From: Candidatus Thorarchaeota archaeon
GTDB taxonomy: Archaea > Asgardarchaeota > Thorarchaeia > Thorarchaeales > Thorarchaeaceae
DNA length: 64,000 bases
Assembly: GCA_020348985.1 (NCBI GenBank)
Contig: CP070761.1
Span: 2,433,087 to 2,497,086 of the forward strand
Direction of reading: 5' to 3'
Below the pieces are notes generated by a model, which was not told the origin of the DNA, did not search any database, and saw nothing but the letters and a program-made list of their open reading frames with translations. Below, in pieces: positions 33,879-42,061 of the stretch (position 1 is the first letter of the stretch; each line of letters begins with the position of its first letter). The position numbers were made by a program, and so were the translations under genes.

Positions 33879-34991
33879 CTATTGCCTTCCCATGAGTCTT
33901 CGCAGTTTGTCAGCACTTCTCTTTGCCTTCAACAGACGCATCAAGCGCTCTTCCGCACTTCCCATTATCAGAAAGGGGAACTTGCCGAGGAAATCCAGGT
34001 CTTTCTTTGACAGAGGCAAACTGGAATTGAGAGTCTCAATGACACGCTGAGTATCGGAATAGCTCTCCCCTACCGCCTCCAAGTAGAGTTGATCAAGGAA
34101 CTCCTCCGGATACTCAAGCTCAGTTGTCTCAACAGAGGGGAATCGCCGCCCCGATGTCCTTGCGATTAGAGAATCGACATACTCTCCTCGGCCCACCGGG
34201 TGCACTCCGCTCTCACGAATGAGCCTCTCTAGGCTCTCTCCAGAGAATGAGTCGGCCTCGATCTCGTCATTCATCAATATGCTCACAGCAAGGTGTTTGA
34301 CATCGATAAAGCTCCAGCCATCAGTCAACTCTGCTAGCTGCGCAACATCAACATCCTCGCGGTTTCTCAACACGTCCTCCAATGCCCTGACTCGGTCCTC
34401 AAGAGATGCGCTATCACTGACTAAAAGACGGTCGAATGTTCCCATCAGACTTCTTTCCAATGCATCTGGTTTACTCGTTGAAGCTATTACTAGAACTTCA
34501 TCCTTGTCCCAAGTGGTCCTTTCTAGCTCGTCAATAAGAAGTGCTGTTGTAGGGGTGCCGCTTGGACATAATGATTCCAGACTCTGTATGTACAATAGAC
34601 AGGGTGAGCTTCTCTTCGCAGTCTCAAAACCCGTCTGGATTGCTGCGTTTACGTACTTTGGTTCTGAGAGAATGTTGCTAATCCTAAAACGCAAGATTCT
34701 GAGGGGCACCTCAATCCCAATATAGTCGATGAAAGCTTGGAAGTCGGTTCCTGGTGGTCCAACTAGCAGTACCCTGCCTCCAAACTCAACTCCTCTTTCG
34801 TCGAGTGTTGACCTGACCCCTTCGTGGCGTTTGATGATAGAGTGAAACCATTTCGCTTTCTCACGAATAGAGTATTGACTAAGTCGACTTGCTGATATCC
34901 GCTCGGGGTCTATCAGCTCCAGTGCCTCAGCGAGTGTGTCCTCTGTTCCCACGGCTGACCCGCCTAGAACGCGGCAATCGCATGAATCCAT
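33879..34991 (-). CDS. AAA-fold protein with degenerate Walker A and B, first gene of the smc operon
   Basis: 370 residues. Residues ~45-195 follow the layout of FtsH/p97-type AAA ATPases: GGRVLLVGPPGT then a second motif CLLYIQSLESL, and DEVLVIASTSKPDALERSLMGTFDRLL at the sensor-1/arginine-finger region. But the Walker A Gly-Lys-Thr is replaced (GPPGTDFQ, residues 78-85), the Walker B Asp-Glu is replaced by Gln-Ser (residues 136-137) and the sensor Asn by Ser. ATP hydrolysis is therefore very unlikely. The C-terminal half has an AAA lid-like helical part and unknown sequence. The ATG at 34991 has a TATA box ~25 bases upstream, suggesting a leaderless mRNA. Confidence 0.7.
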   Translation of the reverse strand: MDSCDCRVLGGSAVGTEDTLAEALELIDPERISASRLSQYSIREKAKWFHSIIKRHEGVRSTLDERGVEFGGRVLLVGPPGTDFQAFIDYIGIEVPLRILRFRISNILSEPKYVNAAIQTGFETAKRSSPCLLYIQSLESLCPSGTPTTALLIDELERTTWDKDEVLVIASTSKPDALERSLMGTFDRLLVSDSASLEDRVRALEDVLRNREDVDVAQLAELTDGWSFIDVKHLAVSILMNDEIEADSFSGESLERLIRESGVHPVGRGEYVDSLIARTSGRRFPSVETTELEYPEEFLDQLYLEAVGESYSDTQRVIETLNSSLPLSKKDLDFLGKFPFLIMGSAEERLMRLLKAKRSADKLRRLMGRQ

Positions 34992-35010
34992 ATTACGTCT
35001 TCGGAGGGAC

Positions 35011-35018
35011 CTATATTC
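35011..35018 (-). promoter_or_regulatory. TATA box of the smc operon
   Basis: GAATATAG on the minus strand is centred ~25 bases upstream of ATG 34991, so transcription would begin about at the start codon. The region 34992-35083 also holds the divergent promoter of the MoxR/VWA pair. Confidence 0.45.
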
Positions 35019-35083
35019 CGCGCCCTTCTCTGCCCTCTAGCAAACCATTAAGGCGCTTTCTCTTCCCCCATCACTGGGTCCGA

Positions 35084-36802
35084 ATGAGTAGTCCAAGCGA
35101 ACACTTACGTGAACAGGTTTGGCAGGTCATTACCACGATTGAGAGTAGAGGTCTCTATGTCCACTCGGCAGACCTTCTCGTCAAGTATCAAGACACTGGG
35201 ACGAAGGAAGGTCGGGTCCGGACTCGTAGAATTCCATTGATTGCAGGCATGTGTGTCCTGAATGCTCTCGTCCCCCGTTCTGCAATACTACTCGTTGGAG
35301 GTCATGGTGGCGGGAAGACTACGCTCATCAAGCTCCTAGGAAGAATGATGACAGGCAGACCCCTTCAGGAAATTGATGAGGGAATCCTTAGAGGACATCC
35401 TCAGCTTACTGAAGAGAAGATGGTTGCAACGCTAAAGCCAGGTCCGTTGATGAAAGACGGGGTCGAAGTTGTTGTCTGGCGGCGGTTTGTAACTGATTTC
35501 TGGAAGCTGATAGATGAGGTCAATCGCCTTACACCACACGCTCAAAACATCTTGCTATCTCTGCTTGCCGAAGGTGAAATGAAATACTATGATGAGACCT
35601 ACAGATGTGAGGAATACTGCCTGTATGCTACTCTGAATCCTGCAGATGCTGGAACGTTCGAACTTTCACCCCCGTTTCTCGATCGTTTTGGCGCAGCAGT
35701 ACCAATCACAATGCCCACAGTAACGGATCTTGAGCTCATTCTATCCTCGAGGGATGAGCGTCTGTTTGGATACGATGAGCTTTGGCAAGTCCCTGCGCTC
35801 ATGAAGGAGGAAGAGCTGTTAACAATATGGAATCTAGCTGACAAGATTCCGGTTTCAGAAGAAGCATCCGGATTCATGAGGTCTCTAGTCAGAGAGTTTG
35901 GCGCATGCATTAGGACAGACAAGAGCCAATCAAGAGACCTCACCGTTGAGACTGGCCTCTGCGATGGCTGTCATTTCAATACTGCGAAGAGTGTATGTAA
36001 CAAAGTAGTTATCCCTCTTAGTGTTCGTGCAGTCAAGGATCTAAACAGGTATGCCAAAGCTGCAGCTTGGCTAGTAGGTGCTGCAGAGGTTGGGGTTGAG
36101 ATAGTCAAGTCACTGGCTCCTCTAGTCTTCTGGCACAGAACGAGTTTTGCTTCAGATGAGCTTGACAGGTCACCCTTCTACGGAGACCGCTACATCTACA
36201 CAAAACATCTTGTTGAACTAGCATCTAGTCGATTCGCACAGAGAGACGCTGCTCTGAGAATCATTGAGCAGCTGGAACAGGGAGCAGCACCTGTCAAAGC
36301 ACTCGATGAGTTGAAGGAAATGGGGAAGAGTGATCTCATTGTTAGGCTCGACTACGTCCGTTTCGCCAAGGAGCTAAGCAAATCCCGATATGTTAAGATG
36401 ACACAGGGGATAGAGAAGAGCATCCACAAGAAGGACGCAGAGAAGCTAGCCAGAATCCATGATGAGCTGATGCATGATCCTGAGTTTCCAAATCGCAGCA
36501 TGCTTCTAAACAAGGTTTCTGAGGCTCTTCATAGGCTAACTCTATCACAATTCTCTCTCACGTACGAGCAGTGGCAAGAGGTCTGGACTTCAATAGGCCT
36601 ACGCTTTCCAAAGATGACCAGTGTTCTTAAAGAAACCCTGAACGCCCCAAAGCGAAAAGTGATCCGGACTGACGGACTCACACTTGTCGTGTATGTTACT
36701 GGTGACACTCCTACCTCGTCTGTCTTTCTCGAGATTTCCGGTGGTCCCGGGGCAATGGAAATTCGAGAAGACATAGAGACTCATATTGCTGGAGGTGAGT
36801 AG
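35084..36802 (+). CDS. MoxR-type AAA+ ATPase with a Cys-rich insertion
   Basis: About 572 residues. Walker A VGGHGGGKTT (residues ~71-80), Walker B LIDEVNRLTPHAQN (D144-E145) and the following LLSLLAEGEMKYYDE, with ATLNPADAGTFELSPPFLDRF, identify a MoxR chaperone-like ATPase. Longer than most MoxR proteins; after the AAA module it has CDGCHFNTAKSVCNK, a possible metal or Fe-S site, and a long helical C-terminus. The frame extends to 34889, but that part overlaps the opposite gene; ATG 35084 is chosen. The VWA gene starts at the next base after its stop, and MoxR/VWA pairs are known to act together in protein-complex assembly. Confidence 0.85.
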   Translation: MSSPSEHLREQVWQVITTIESRGLYVHSADLLVKYQDTGTKEGRVRTRRIPLIAGMCVLNALVPRSAILLVGGHGGGKTTLIKLLGRMMTGRPLQEIDEGILRGHPQLTEEKMVATLKPGPLMKDGVEVVVWRRFVTDFWKLIDEVNRLTPHAQNILLSLLAEGEMKYYDETYRCEEYCLYATLNPADAGTFELSPPFLDRFGAAVPITMPTVTDLELILSSRDERLFGYDELWQVPALMKEEELLTIWNLADKIPVSEEASGFMRSLVREFGACIRTDKSQSRDLTVETGLCDGCHFNTAKSVCNKVVIPLSVRAVKDLNRYAKAAAWLVGAAEVGVEIVKSLAPLVFWHRTSFASDELDRSPFYGDRYIYTKHLVELASSRFAQRDAALRIIEQLEQGAAPVKALDELKEMGKSDLIVRLDYVRFAKELSKSRYVKMTQGIEKSIHKKDAEKLARIHDELMHDPEFPNRSMLLNKVSEALHRLTLSQFSLTYEQWQEVWTSIGLRFPKMTSVLKETLNAPKRKVIRTDGLTLVVYVTGDTPTSSVFLEISGGPGAMEIREDIETHIAGGE

Positions 36803-38527
36803 ATGATTCGAGAGCAAGACGCAGTTCAATCAGGAATTCAATATCAGAGTGCGGCAGAACGCGCCTTCGCTCAAGCGCTTGCGGATTTCTATCATCCCCC
36901 GCTCCCAAGTCCGATCATTCAGTATGATCCTGAAGCTTCAAGCTTCTTCTTCATAGATGCCAAAAGCTGGACTGTCCACCTGAATACAGCAGGGGTTCCT
37001 GTGCACCTTGATGCAAATGAAGCTGAGCCATATTTGCGATCGGTCTCGCAACATGAGATTCAGCATTACTTGGTCTGCCCTTTTGACGGCATAACGAACG
37101 GTATGATGTTCGCTGCGGCACGACGTCACGTGAATGATGCCACTGCAATGTTCACCTGCAACCTGTTTGCAGACCTTGTGGTTGATTCTGGACTCTTGAA
37201 GAGGTATCCTCGGCTTACTCACGAACGGATTCAGCTTTCAATACACGACTCTGCAATGAGAGTCAAAGAACACAGCCCTCTATGGCTCCTGATTGCAGGA
37301 TGTTACCGTGCGATGTGGGGATTCCCGTTACCTCCAACGGCAGGCATGGACCGCTCCACATACTCAACGGCCGAAGCGATTGTAGAGATGGTCAAGAAAT
37401 CTCTTGGCCGAGAAAGTAGATGGCCCAAGACTTGCAGAGAGATAGCCCGGATAATTGCTGAATGGTTGCCTCCTGAGGAGGAACAGCTCCCCGGTTGTCC
37501 GGCATTGTCTTCAGATGGGGGTCTAAATGCAGACTCTGTAACCATCTTCGTTCCACTTGACGTTGATGGAATCATGGGCAGCCCAATAGAAGATCGGAAT
37601 GGCGATCGAGCGAGGAGATGTCTTGACCCCGACTCGATTGCTGATATGGATTCTGAGATGGAGCGAATCGCGGTAGAAGTTGAGCAGAGAGGCGGCGGAC
37701 TCGATGATCTCGATGCCGTGTACACGTTGACCGGAATTGGAGACGAAAGAAGTGAGTGGATTCGGTTCTGGTATCGAGCCAAAGCACGAGGAATGATCCG
37801 ATATGAAATATCAGAAAGATTCCCATCTGGATCAGTGCCGCTAACACCCCAACTCTGGAGGCTAGGAGACCCAGTAGAAGAGCTGGATATTGTCCAATCA
37901 CTCCAGACATTCCCAGTCTTGGTTCCTAATCTCTCAACACGAAGATGGGCAAAGGCTGACTCTTTCGGCCAATTGGAATCGAAGTCAATTCCTGACATGT
38001 TGATAGTCATTGACTCAAGTGGCTCCATGACTTACTCTATGAGTCGTAGCACAATAGCCGGAGAGTTTCACACAGCTTTGCTTGCAGCTTTTGCGTCAAT
38101 GGACTTTGCCCTAAAGAGAGGTAGGCGAGTTGCGGTTATCAACTTCTCAGATGGTGTCAGAGTATGTGATTGGACTCGTCAAAGAAGAGATGCTGAGATG
38201 AGACTCCTTTCCTATCAGGGCGGAGGAACTATGGCACCAATTAAACACATTGAACAAATGTGTTCTCGTGCAGATGGTCATAACATGATCATTCTGATGA
38301 CTGACGCTGAGATAGCCAACTGGGACAAGTTCGTGAAAGCTGTGGATACCTTGACCAAGAAGGGCATCAAGCTGTTCCTTTTTCACATTGGACGCAGCAG
38401 CGCGAAGAGCCTGGACAAAATCCAGATTGCTCTCAAAGAGGCTGGTGCAAATGTCTACCCAATCGCGTCTGTTGACGACCTTCCAGGCCTCGTAGTCAGG
38501 GAGATTAACTCCTTCTACCGCTATTAG
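36803..38527 (+). CDS. VWA-domain protein with N-terminal HExxH motif
   Basis: 574 residues. The C-terminal VWA domain has an intact MIDAS: DSSGS at 404-408, then GGGTMAP and MTDAEI. The N-terminal part carries HEIQH at residues 84-88 within VSQHEIQHYLVCPFDGI and a later FADLVVDSG, suggesting a zinc-metallopeptidase-like domain; activity is not proven. The middle is acidic and probably flexible (~270-310). It follows the MoxR ATPase without a gap, so the two are very likely partners. Predicted cytoplasmic; no signal peptide or membrane segment. Confidence 0.82.
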   Translation: MIREQDAVQSGIQYQSAAERAFAQALADFYHPPLPSPIIQYDPEASSFFFIDAKSWTVHLNTAGVPVHLDANEAEPYLRSVSQHEIQHYLVCPFDGITNGMMFAAARRHVNDATAMFTCNLFADLVVDSGLLKRYPRLTHERIQLSIHDSAMRVKEHSPLWLLIAGCYRAMWGFPLPPTAGMDRSTYSTAEAIVEMVKKSLGRESRWPKTCREIARIIAEWLPPEEEQLPGCPALSSDGGLNADSVTIFVPLDVDGIMGSPIEDRNGDRARRCLDPDSIADMDSEMERIAVEVEQRGGGLDDLDAVYTLTGIGDERSEWIRFWYRAKARGMIRYEISERFPSGSVPLTPQLWRLGDPVEELDIVQSLQTFPVLVPNLSTRRWAKADSFGQLESKSIPDMLIVIDSSGSMTYSMSRSTIAGEFHTALLAAFASMDFALKRGRRVAVINFSDGVRVCDWTRQRRDAEMRLLSYQGGGTMAPIKHIEQMCSRADGHNMIILMTDAEIANWDKFVKAVDTLTKKGIKLFLFHIGRSSAKSLDKIQIALKEAGANVYPIASVDDLPGLVVREINSFYRY

Positions 38528-38612
38528 AGCTAGGCCCAAAGTTTTATCTCGCACGTAAAAACGCAACGCCTGTCACCTGGAGCAAACTAGGTCTCCTAGA
38601 GGCAGTGATAGT

Positions 38613-39455
38613 ATGTATGAAATCCTCTTCAAGAAGATTCTGAACGAGAACACGAAGTTCATGGTTGTTGACGCCCCAGAGATTGCCAGGGTCTGCAAAC
38701 CTGGTCAGTTCGTAGTGATACGAGTCAATGAAACTGGAGAGCGTATTCCACTTACAATTGCAGACTTTGACCGTGAGAAAGGAACAATAACAATTGTCTT
38801 TCAAGAGGTTGGAAAATCAACCAAGCTTCTCGGAAGTCTTGAGAAGGGAGACAAGATTCTAAATTTCGTAGGCCCACTCGGCAAACCTACACCCACTGAA
38901 AAGGTCTACGGTACCGTTGTAGCTGTTGGGGGTGGGTGTGGAACTGCAATTGTATACCCTGTTGCTCGAGCTTTCAAGGAGGCTGGCAATCATCTCATCA
39001 GCATAAATGGAGCTCGCAGTATGGACCTTCTCATATATAGAAGAGAAATGGAAGAAATCAGCGACGAAACTTATGAGACCACGGATGACGGATCATGTGG
39101 AGTTCATGGTTTTGTGACAACAGTGTTGGGAGACCTCATCTCAAAAGGCAGAAAGATTGACCTTGTTTTTGCTGTTGGTCCTGTTCCTATGATGAAGTTC
39201 GTTTCAAAGATCACTGCAGCACAAGAGATTCCCACACTGGTTAGCTTGAATAGTATCATGGTTGATGGGACGGGAATGTGTGGAGCCTGTCGGGTGAACG
39301 TTGGAGGGCAAATGAAGTTCTCATGTGTAGATGGACCAGAATTCGATGGTCATGAAGTTGATTATGATGAGCTGATGGGGCGGCTGAACGCATACAAGGA
39401 ACAGGAAGAGATCTCTGATAGGCTTTGGAATGAGTCACAGGGAGGTGCCGCATAG
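38613..39455 (+). CDS. nfnA: NADH-dependent ferredoxin:NADP oxidoreductase, small (NfnA-like) subunit
   Basis: 280 residues of the ferredoxin-NADP reductase fold: FAD site around GERIPLTIADFD, NAD(P) site around VVAVGGGCGTAIVYPVARAF, and a C-terminal 2Fe-2S site, GTGMCGACRVNVGG ... FSCVDGPEFDGHEVDY. This matches NfnA and the related SudB/glutamate-synthase-associated subunit. With the next gene it should catalyse ferredoxin/NAD(P)H electron transfer, possibly by bifurcation. A TTTTATC box lies ~70 bases upstream. Its stop overlaps the next start by one base. Confidence 0.88.
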   Translation: MYEILFKKILNENTKFMVVDAPEIARVCKPGQFVVIRVNETGERIPLTIADFDREKGTITIVFQEVGKSTKLLGSLEKGDKILNFVGPLGKPTPTEKVYGTVVAVGGGCGTAIVYPVARAFKEAGNHLISINGARSMDLLIYRREMEEISDETYETTDDGSCGVHGFVTTVLGDLISKGRKIDLVFAVGPVPMMKFVSKITAAQEIPTLVSLNSIMVDGTGMCGACRVNVGGQMKFSCVDGPEFDGHEVDYDELMGRLNAYKEQEEISDRLWNESQGGAA

Positions 39456-40888
39456 TGTCTGATAGAAGCAACAAGGCTCCAGCAAAAAAGCGTGAGAGGA
39501 AACCTCCCACCAAGAAGGTGCCCATGCCCGAGCAAGACCCGCTTGAACGCAGAAAGAACTTTGACGAAGTGGCTCTTGGATATGATGCTGAGCAAGCAGT
39601 TGCAGAAGCCGAGAAATGTCTACAATGCAGGAATCCCAAATGCATAGACGGTTGCCCGGTGGAGGTGAACATCAAAGAGTTCATTGAACTGGTCCGCGTA
39701 AGGCGATTCATGGAAGCTGCTCTGAAGATAAAAGAAACCAACAGTCTTCCAGCTATCTGCGGTCGCGTTTGCCCTCAAGAAACCCAATGTGAGCAGTCCT
39801 GCATCTACGGCATTCGTAATGAACCCATAGCTATCGGTCGTCTTGAAAGATTTGTAGCTGACTATGCGCGCGCCCATGATGAACCAATGCCAGAAATACT
39901 GGATAGAATAGGAAGGAAGATTGCAGTCATTGGATCGGGACCAGCTGGATTAACCTGCGCCGGCGACCTCGCTAGACTGGGTTATGACGTAACTATCTTT
40001 GAGGCCTTCCACAAACCTGGGGGCGTTCTTGTCTATGGTATCCCCGAGTTCAGATTACCAAAAGACATTGTGATGGCCGAAGTGGAGTATCTTGAGAGGT
40101 TAGGTGTTGAGATCAAGTACGATTATGTCATCGGGAAAATTCGTACTGTACTCGAATTGATTGATGAGGACGGCTATGATGCAGTCTTCTTGGGAACCGG
40201 AGCAGGTGCCCCCAACTTCATGAGAATATCAGGTATGAACCTGGTGACCGTATTCTCAGCAAACGAGTTCCTAACACGGGTCAATCTGATGAAGGCATAT
40301 GAGTTTCCCGAGTACGATACGCCTGTCAGGATTGGCAACAGTGTAGCAGTCATTGGTGGAGGAAATGTAGCCATGGATGCGGCTCGTACATCCGTGAGAC
40401 TTGGTGCAGATGAAGTTACTATCATCTATAGACGTTCTATGGAAGAGCTCCCTGCACGACTTGAAGAAGTTCATCATGCAGAGGAGGAAGGAGTACACTT
40501 CCGTCTTCTGACTAGTCCCACGGAAGTCCTGGGCAATGAAAGTGGTGAAGTCATTGGCATGCAATGCATTGAGATGGAGCTTGGTGAACCTGACGAATCT
40601 GGGAGGAGACGGCCGATTCCAATTCCGGATTCTGAGTCTACCATCAATGTTGACACAGTAATTGTGGCAATTGGCAACTCTCCAAATCCAATAATCCCAC
40701 AAACCACGCCTGGACTTGATGTCACCTATTGGGGGACCATCATTGTAAACGAAGAGACAGGGATGACGTCACTTCCCGGTGTCTTTGCAGGTGGTGATAT
40801 TGTGACAGGTGCCGCAACGGTAATCAGTGCGATGGGGGCGGGAAAGCGAGCCGCCCGGGGGATCCATAAGCTCCTGAACGGCGAGTGA
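39455..40888 (+). CDS. nfnB: NfnB / glutamate-synthase small-subunit-like flavoprotein
   Basis: 477 residues. N-terminal Fe-S domain with CLQCRNPKCIDGCPVEV and CGRVCPQETQCEQSCIYG, then FAD-binding VIGSGPAGLTCAGDL, NADPH-binding VIGGGNVAMDAARTS, and the closing GVFAGGDIVTGAATV. This is the subunit shared by NfnB, SudA and GltD-type proteins. The close coupling to the NfnA-like gene favours ferredoxin:NADP oxidoreductase over glutamate synthase, since no GOGAT large subunit is present. Start is GTG 39455. Confidence 0.9.
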   Translation: MSDRSNKAPAKKRERKPPTKKVPMPEQDPLERRKNFDEVALGYDAEQAVAEAEKCLQCRNPKCIDGCPVEVNIKEFIELVRVRRFMEAALKIKETNSLPAICGRVCPQETQCEQSCIYGIRNEPIAIGRLERFVADYARAHDEPMPEILDRIGRKIAVIGSGPAGLTCAGDLARLGYDVTIFEAFHKPGGVLVYGIPEFRLPKDIVMAEVEYLERLGVEIKYDYVIGKIRTVLELIDEDGYDAVFLGTGAGAPNFMRISGMNLVTVFSANEFLTRVNLMKAYEFPEYDTPVRIGNSVAVIGGGNVAMDAARTSVRLGADEVTIIYRRSMEELPARLEEVHHAEEEGVHFRLLTSPTEVLGNESGEVIGMQCIEMELGEPDESGRRRPIPIPDSESTINVDTVIVAIGNSPNPIIPQTTPGLDVTYWGTIIVNEETGMTSLPGVFAGGDIVTGAATVISAMGAGKRAARGIHKLLNGE

Positions 40889-41236
40889 CTTTACTAGGAG
40901 TGTACTGCTTGACCATTTGTACAGCATATGAAATCCCAGAAGGTGTGCTCGAAGAGGCTTCATCTACCAATTGACCTTCCATTTAGGATGAAGACATCAA
41001 GACAAGGATTGGAATTCGTTTGTGACTACGTGAAGAATAGAGCCGGAATCAGGCTCTTTCGCTCCTGCACGTCAGCGAAAATGGACAAACGAATGTTGAC
41101 ATCAGAAACCCGTTCGCCGAAACAGGTGTGGACGACCGCTTCTCAGGAAAGTAATACGAAGAGCAGTTCATAACTGACTTGCCCATCTTGCCGTTTGCTC
41201 AGCTGATGATTTCGTGGATTCGCTTTCGAAAGCAAG
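40889..41236. other. Intergenic region with one terminator-like hairpin
   Basis: No convincing gene. An open frame at 40928-41173 has neither a credible start signal nor protein-like composition. At 41039-41057 AGAGCC-GGAATCA-GGCTCT forms a perfect 6-base-pair hairpin followed by TTTC, a possible end of the nfn transcript ~150 bases after its stop. Confidence 0.4.
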
Positions 41237-41908
41237 CTATTTCTTGACTCTAATCTCGCAAAAGACACTGCTCCTATCTACTAATTGAACTGTTGATTCA
41301 ACACCAACCTCCAATGCAATTCTGGCGAAATCATCAGGTCCGAATGTGGTCGATTTGAACCCATCTTTGCAGACTATGATTCCGTTCCCAGTGAGTTCCC
41401 AATCAATCTCTCCAACCAGTTTCTCTTCTGATTGAAGCTCGAACCAGTCCAGTCTATGATTCCAGAATTGGTCGGCATAGCTTGAGAATAGGCAACGTCC
41501 GCCCGGACGTGTGACGCGAATGCTCTCACGAACAAGCGATGAAGGGTCGAGGTTGAATGCTGAAATCCCATTCTGAATGCAAATCACAACATCAAACTCA
41601 TTGTCGTCAAAGGCAAGAGATCCCGCGTTCATTTGCGCCAAATCCAACTCTACATCATACAAATCATACGTCATCGCCAGGCTTGAAAAAGAAGTGTCAA
41701 TCCCAACCAATCTAGTAGCATATCCATCTAGTCTTGACAAGAAACGGGCGAAACCACAACCCAGCTCGAGAACAACATCCTCTGTATTCAACCTAGCCAA
41801 TACATGCTGAACCTCTGCTTCAAGATATTGCATTATTCTTGGAGGCGCGACTTCATAGCATCTCTTCAGACGTTCAGCCGAGAGTCTCTCGGAGTAGTAA
41901 GCTTCCAT
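41237..41908 (-). CDS. Class I SAM-dependent methyltransferase
   Basis: 223 residues with motif I VLELGCGFARFLSRL, the acidic end of strand 2 in LVGIDTSFSSL, motif II-like FDVVICIQNGISAF and the later RPGGRCLFSSY. Belongs to the UbiE/Methyltransf_11 type. The acceptor cannot be predicted. Monocistronic, divergent from nnr. Confidence 0.85.
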   Translation of the reverse strand: MEAYYSERLSAERLKRCYEVAPPRIMQYLEAEVQHVLARLNTEDVVLELGCGFARFLSRLDGYATRLVGIDTSFSSLAMTYDLYDVELDLAQMNAGSLAFDDNEFDVVICIQNGISAFNLDPSSLVRESIRVTRPGGRCLFSSYADQFWNHRLDWFELQSEEKLVGEIDWELTGNGIIVCKDGFKSTTFGPDDFARIALEVGVESTVQLVDRSSVFCEIRVKK

Positions 41909-42061
41909 TCCAATCGGTGTTCAAATCACAATGCTGCATTAGTCTTTCTGATGTATGGCCCCGTGAGTGAGAGAAGTACAAGCTAGATTTGGGTCGGGAA
42001 AGACGAAGAGGAAAGTGTCATATTGGATGACTGCTTGGTTCCAACACGGGAAGGGAATTCT

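Noticed and set aside
37303..38028. Long minus-strand frame inside the VWA gene (241 codons)
   Set aside because: Antisense shadow of a well-supported VWA protein; composition (Ser/Pro/Arg-rich) is not protein-like.
40928..41173. Possible 81-residue gene after nfnB
   Set aside because: No Shine-Dalgarno, Ser/Arg/Lys-rich translation and an internal hairpin; left as intergenic.
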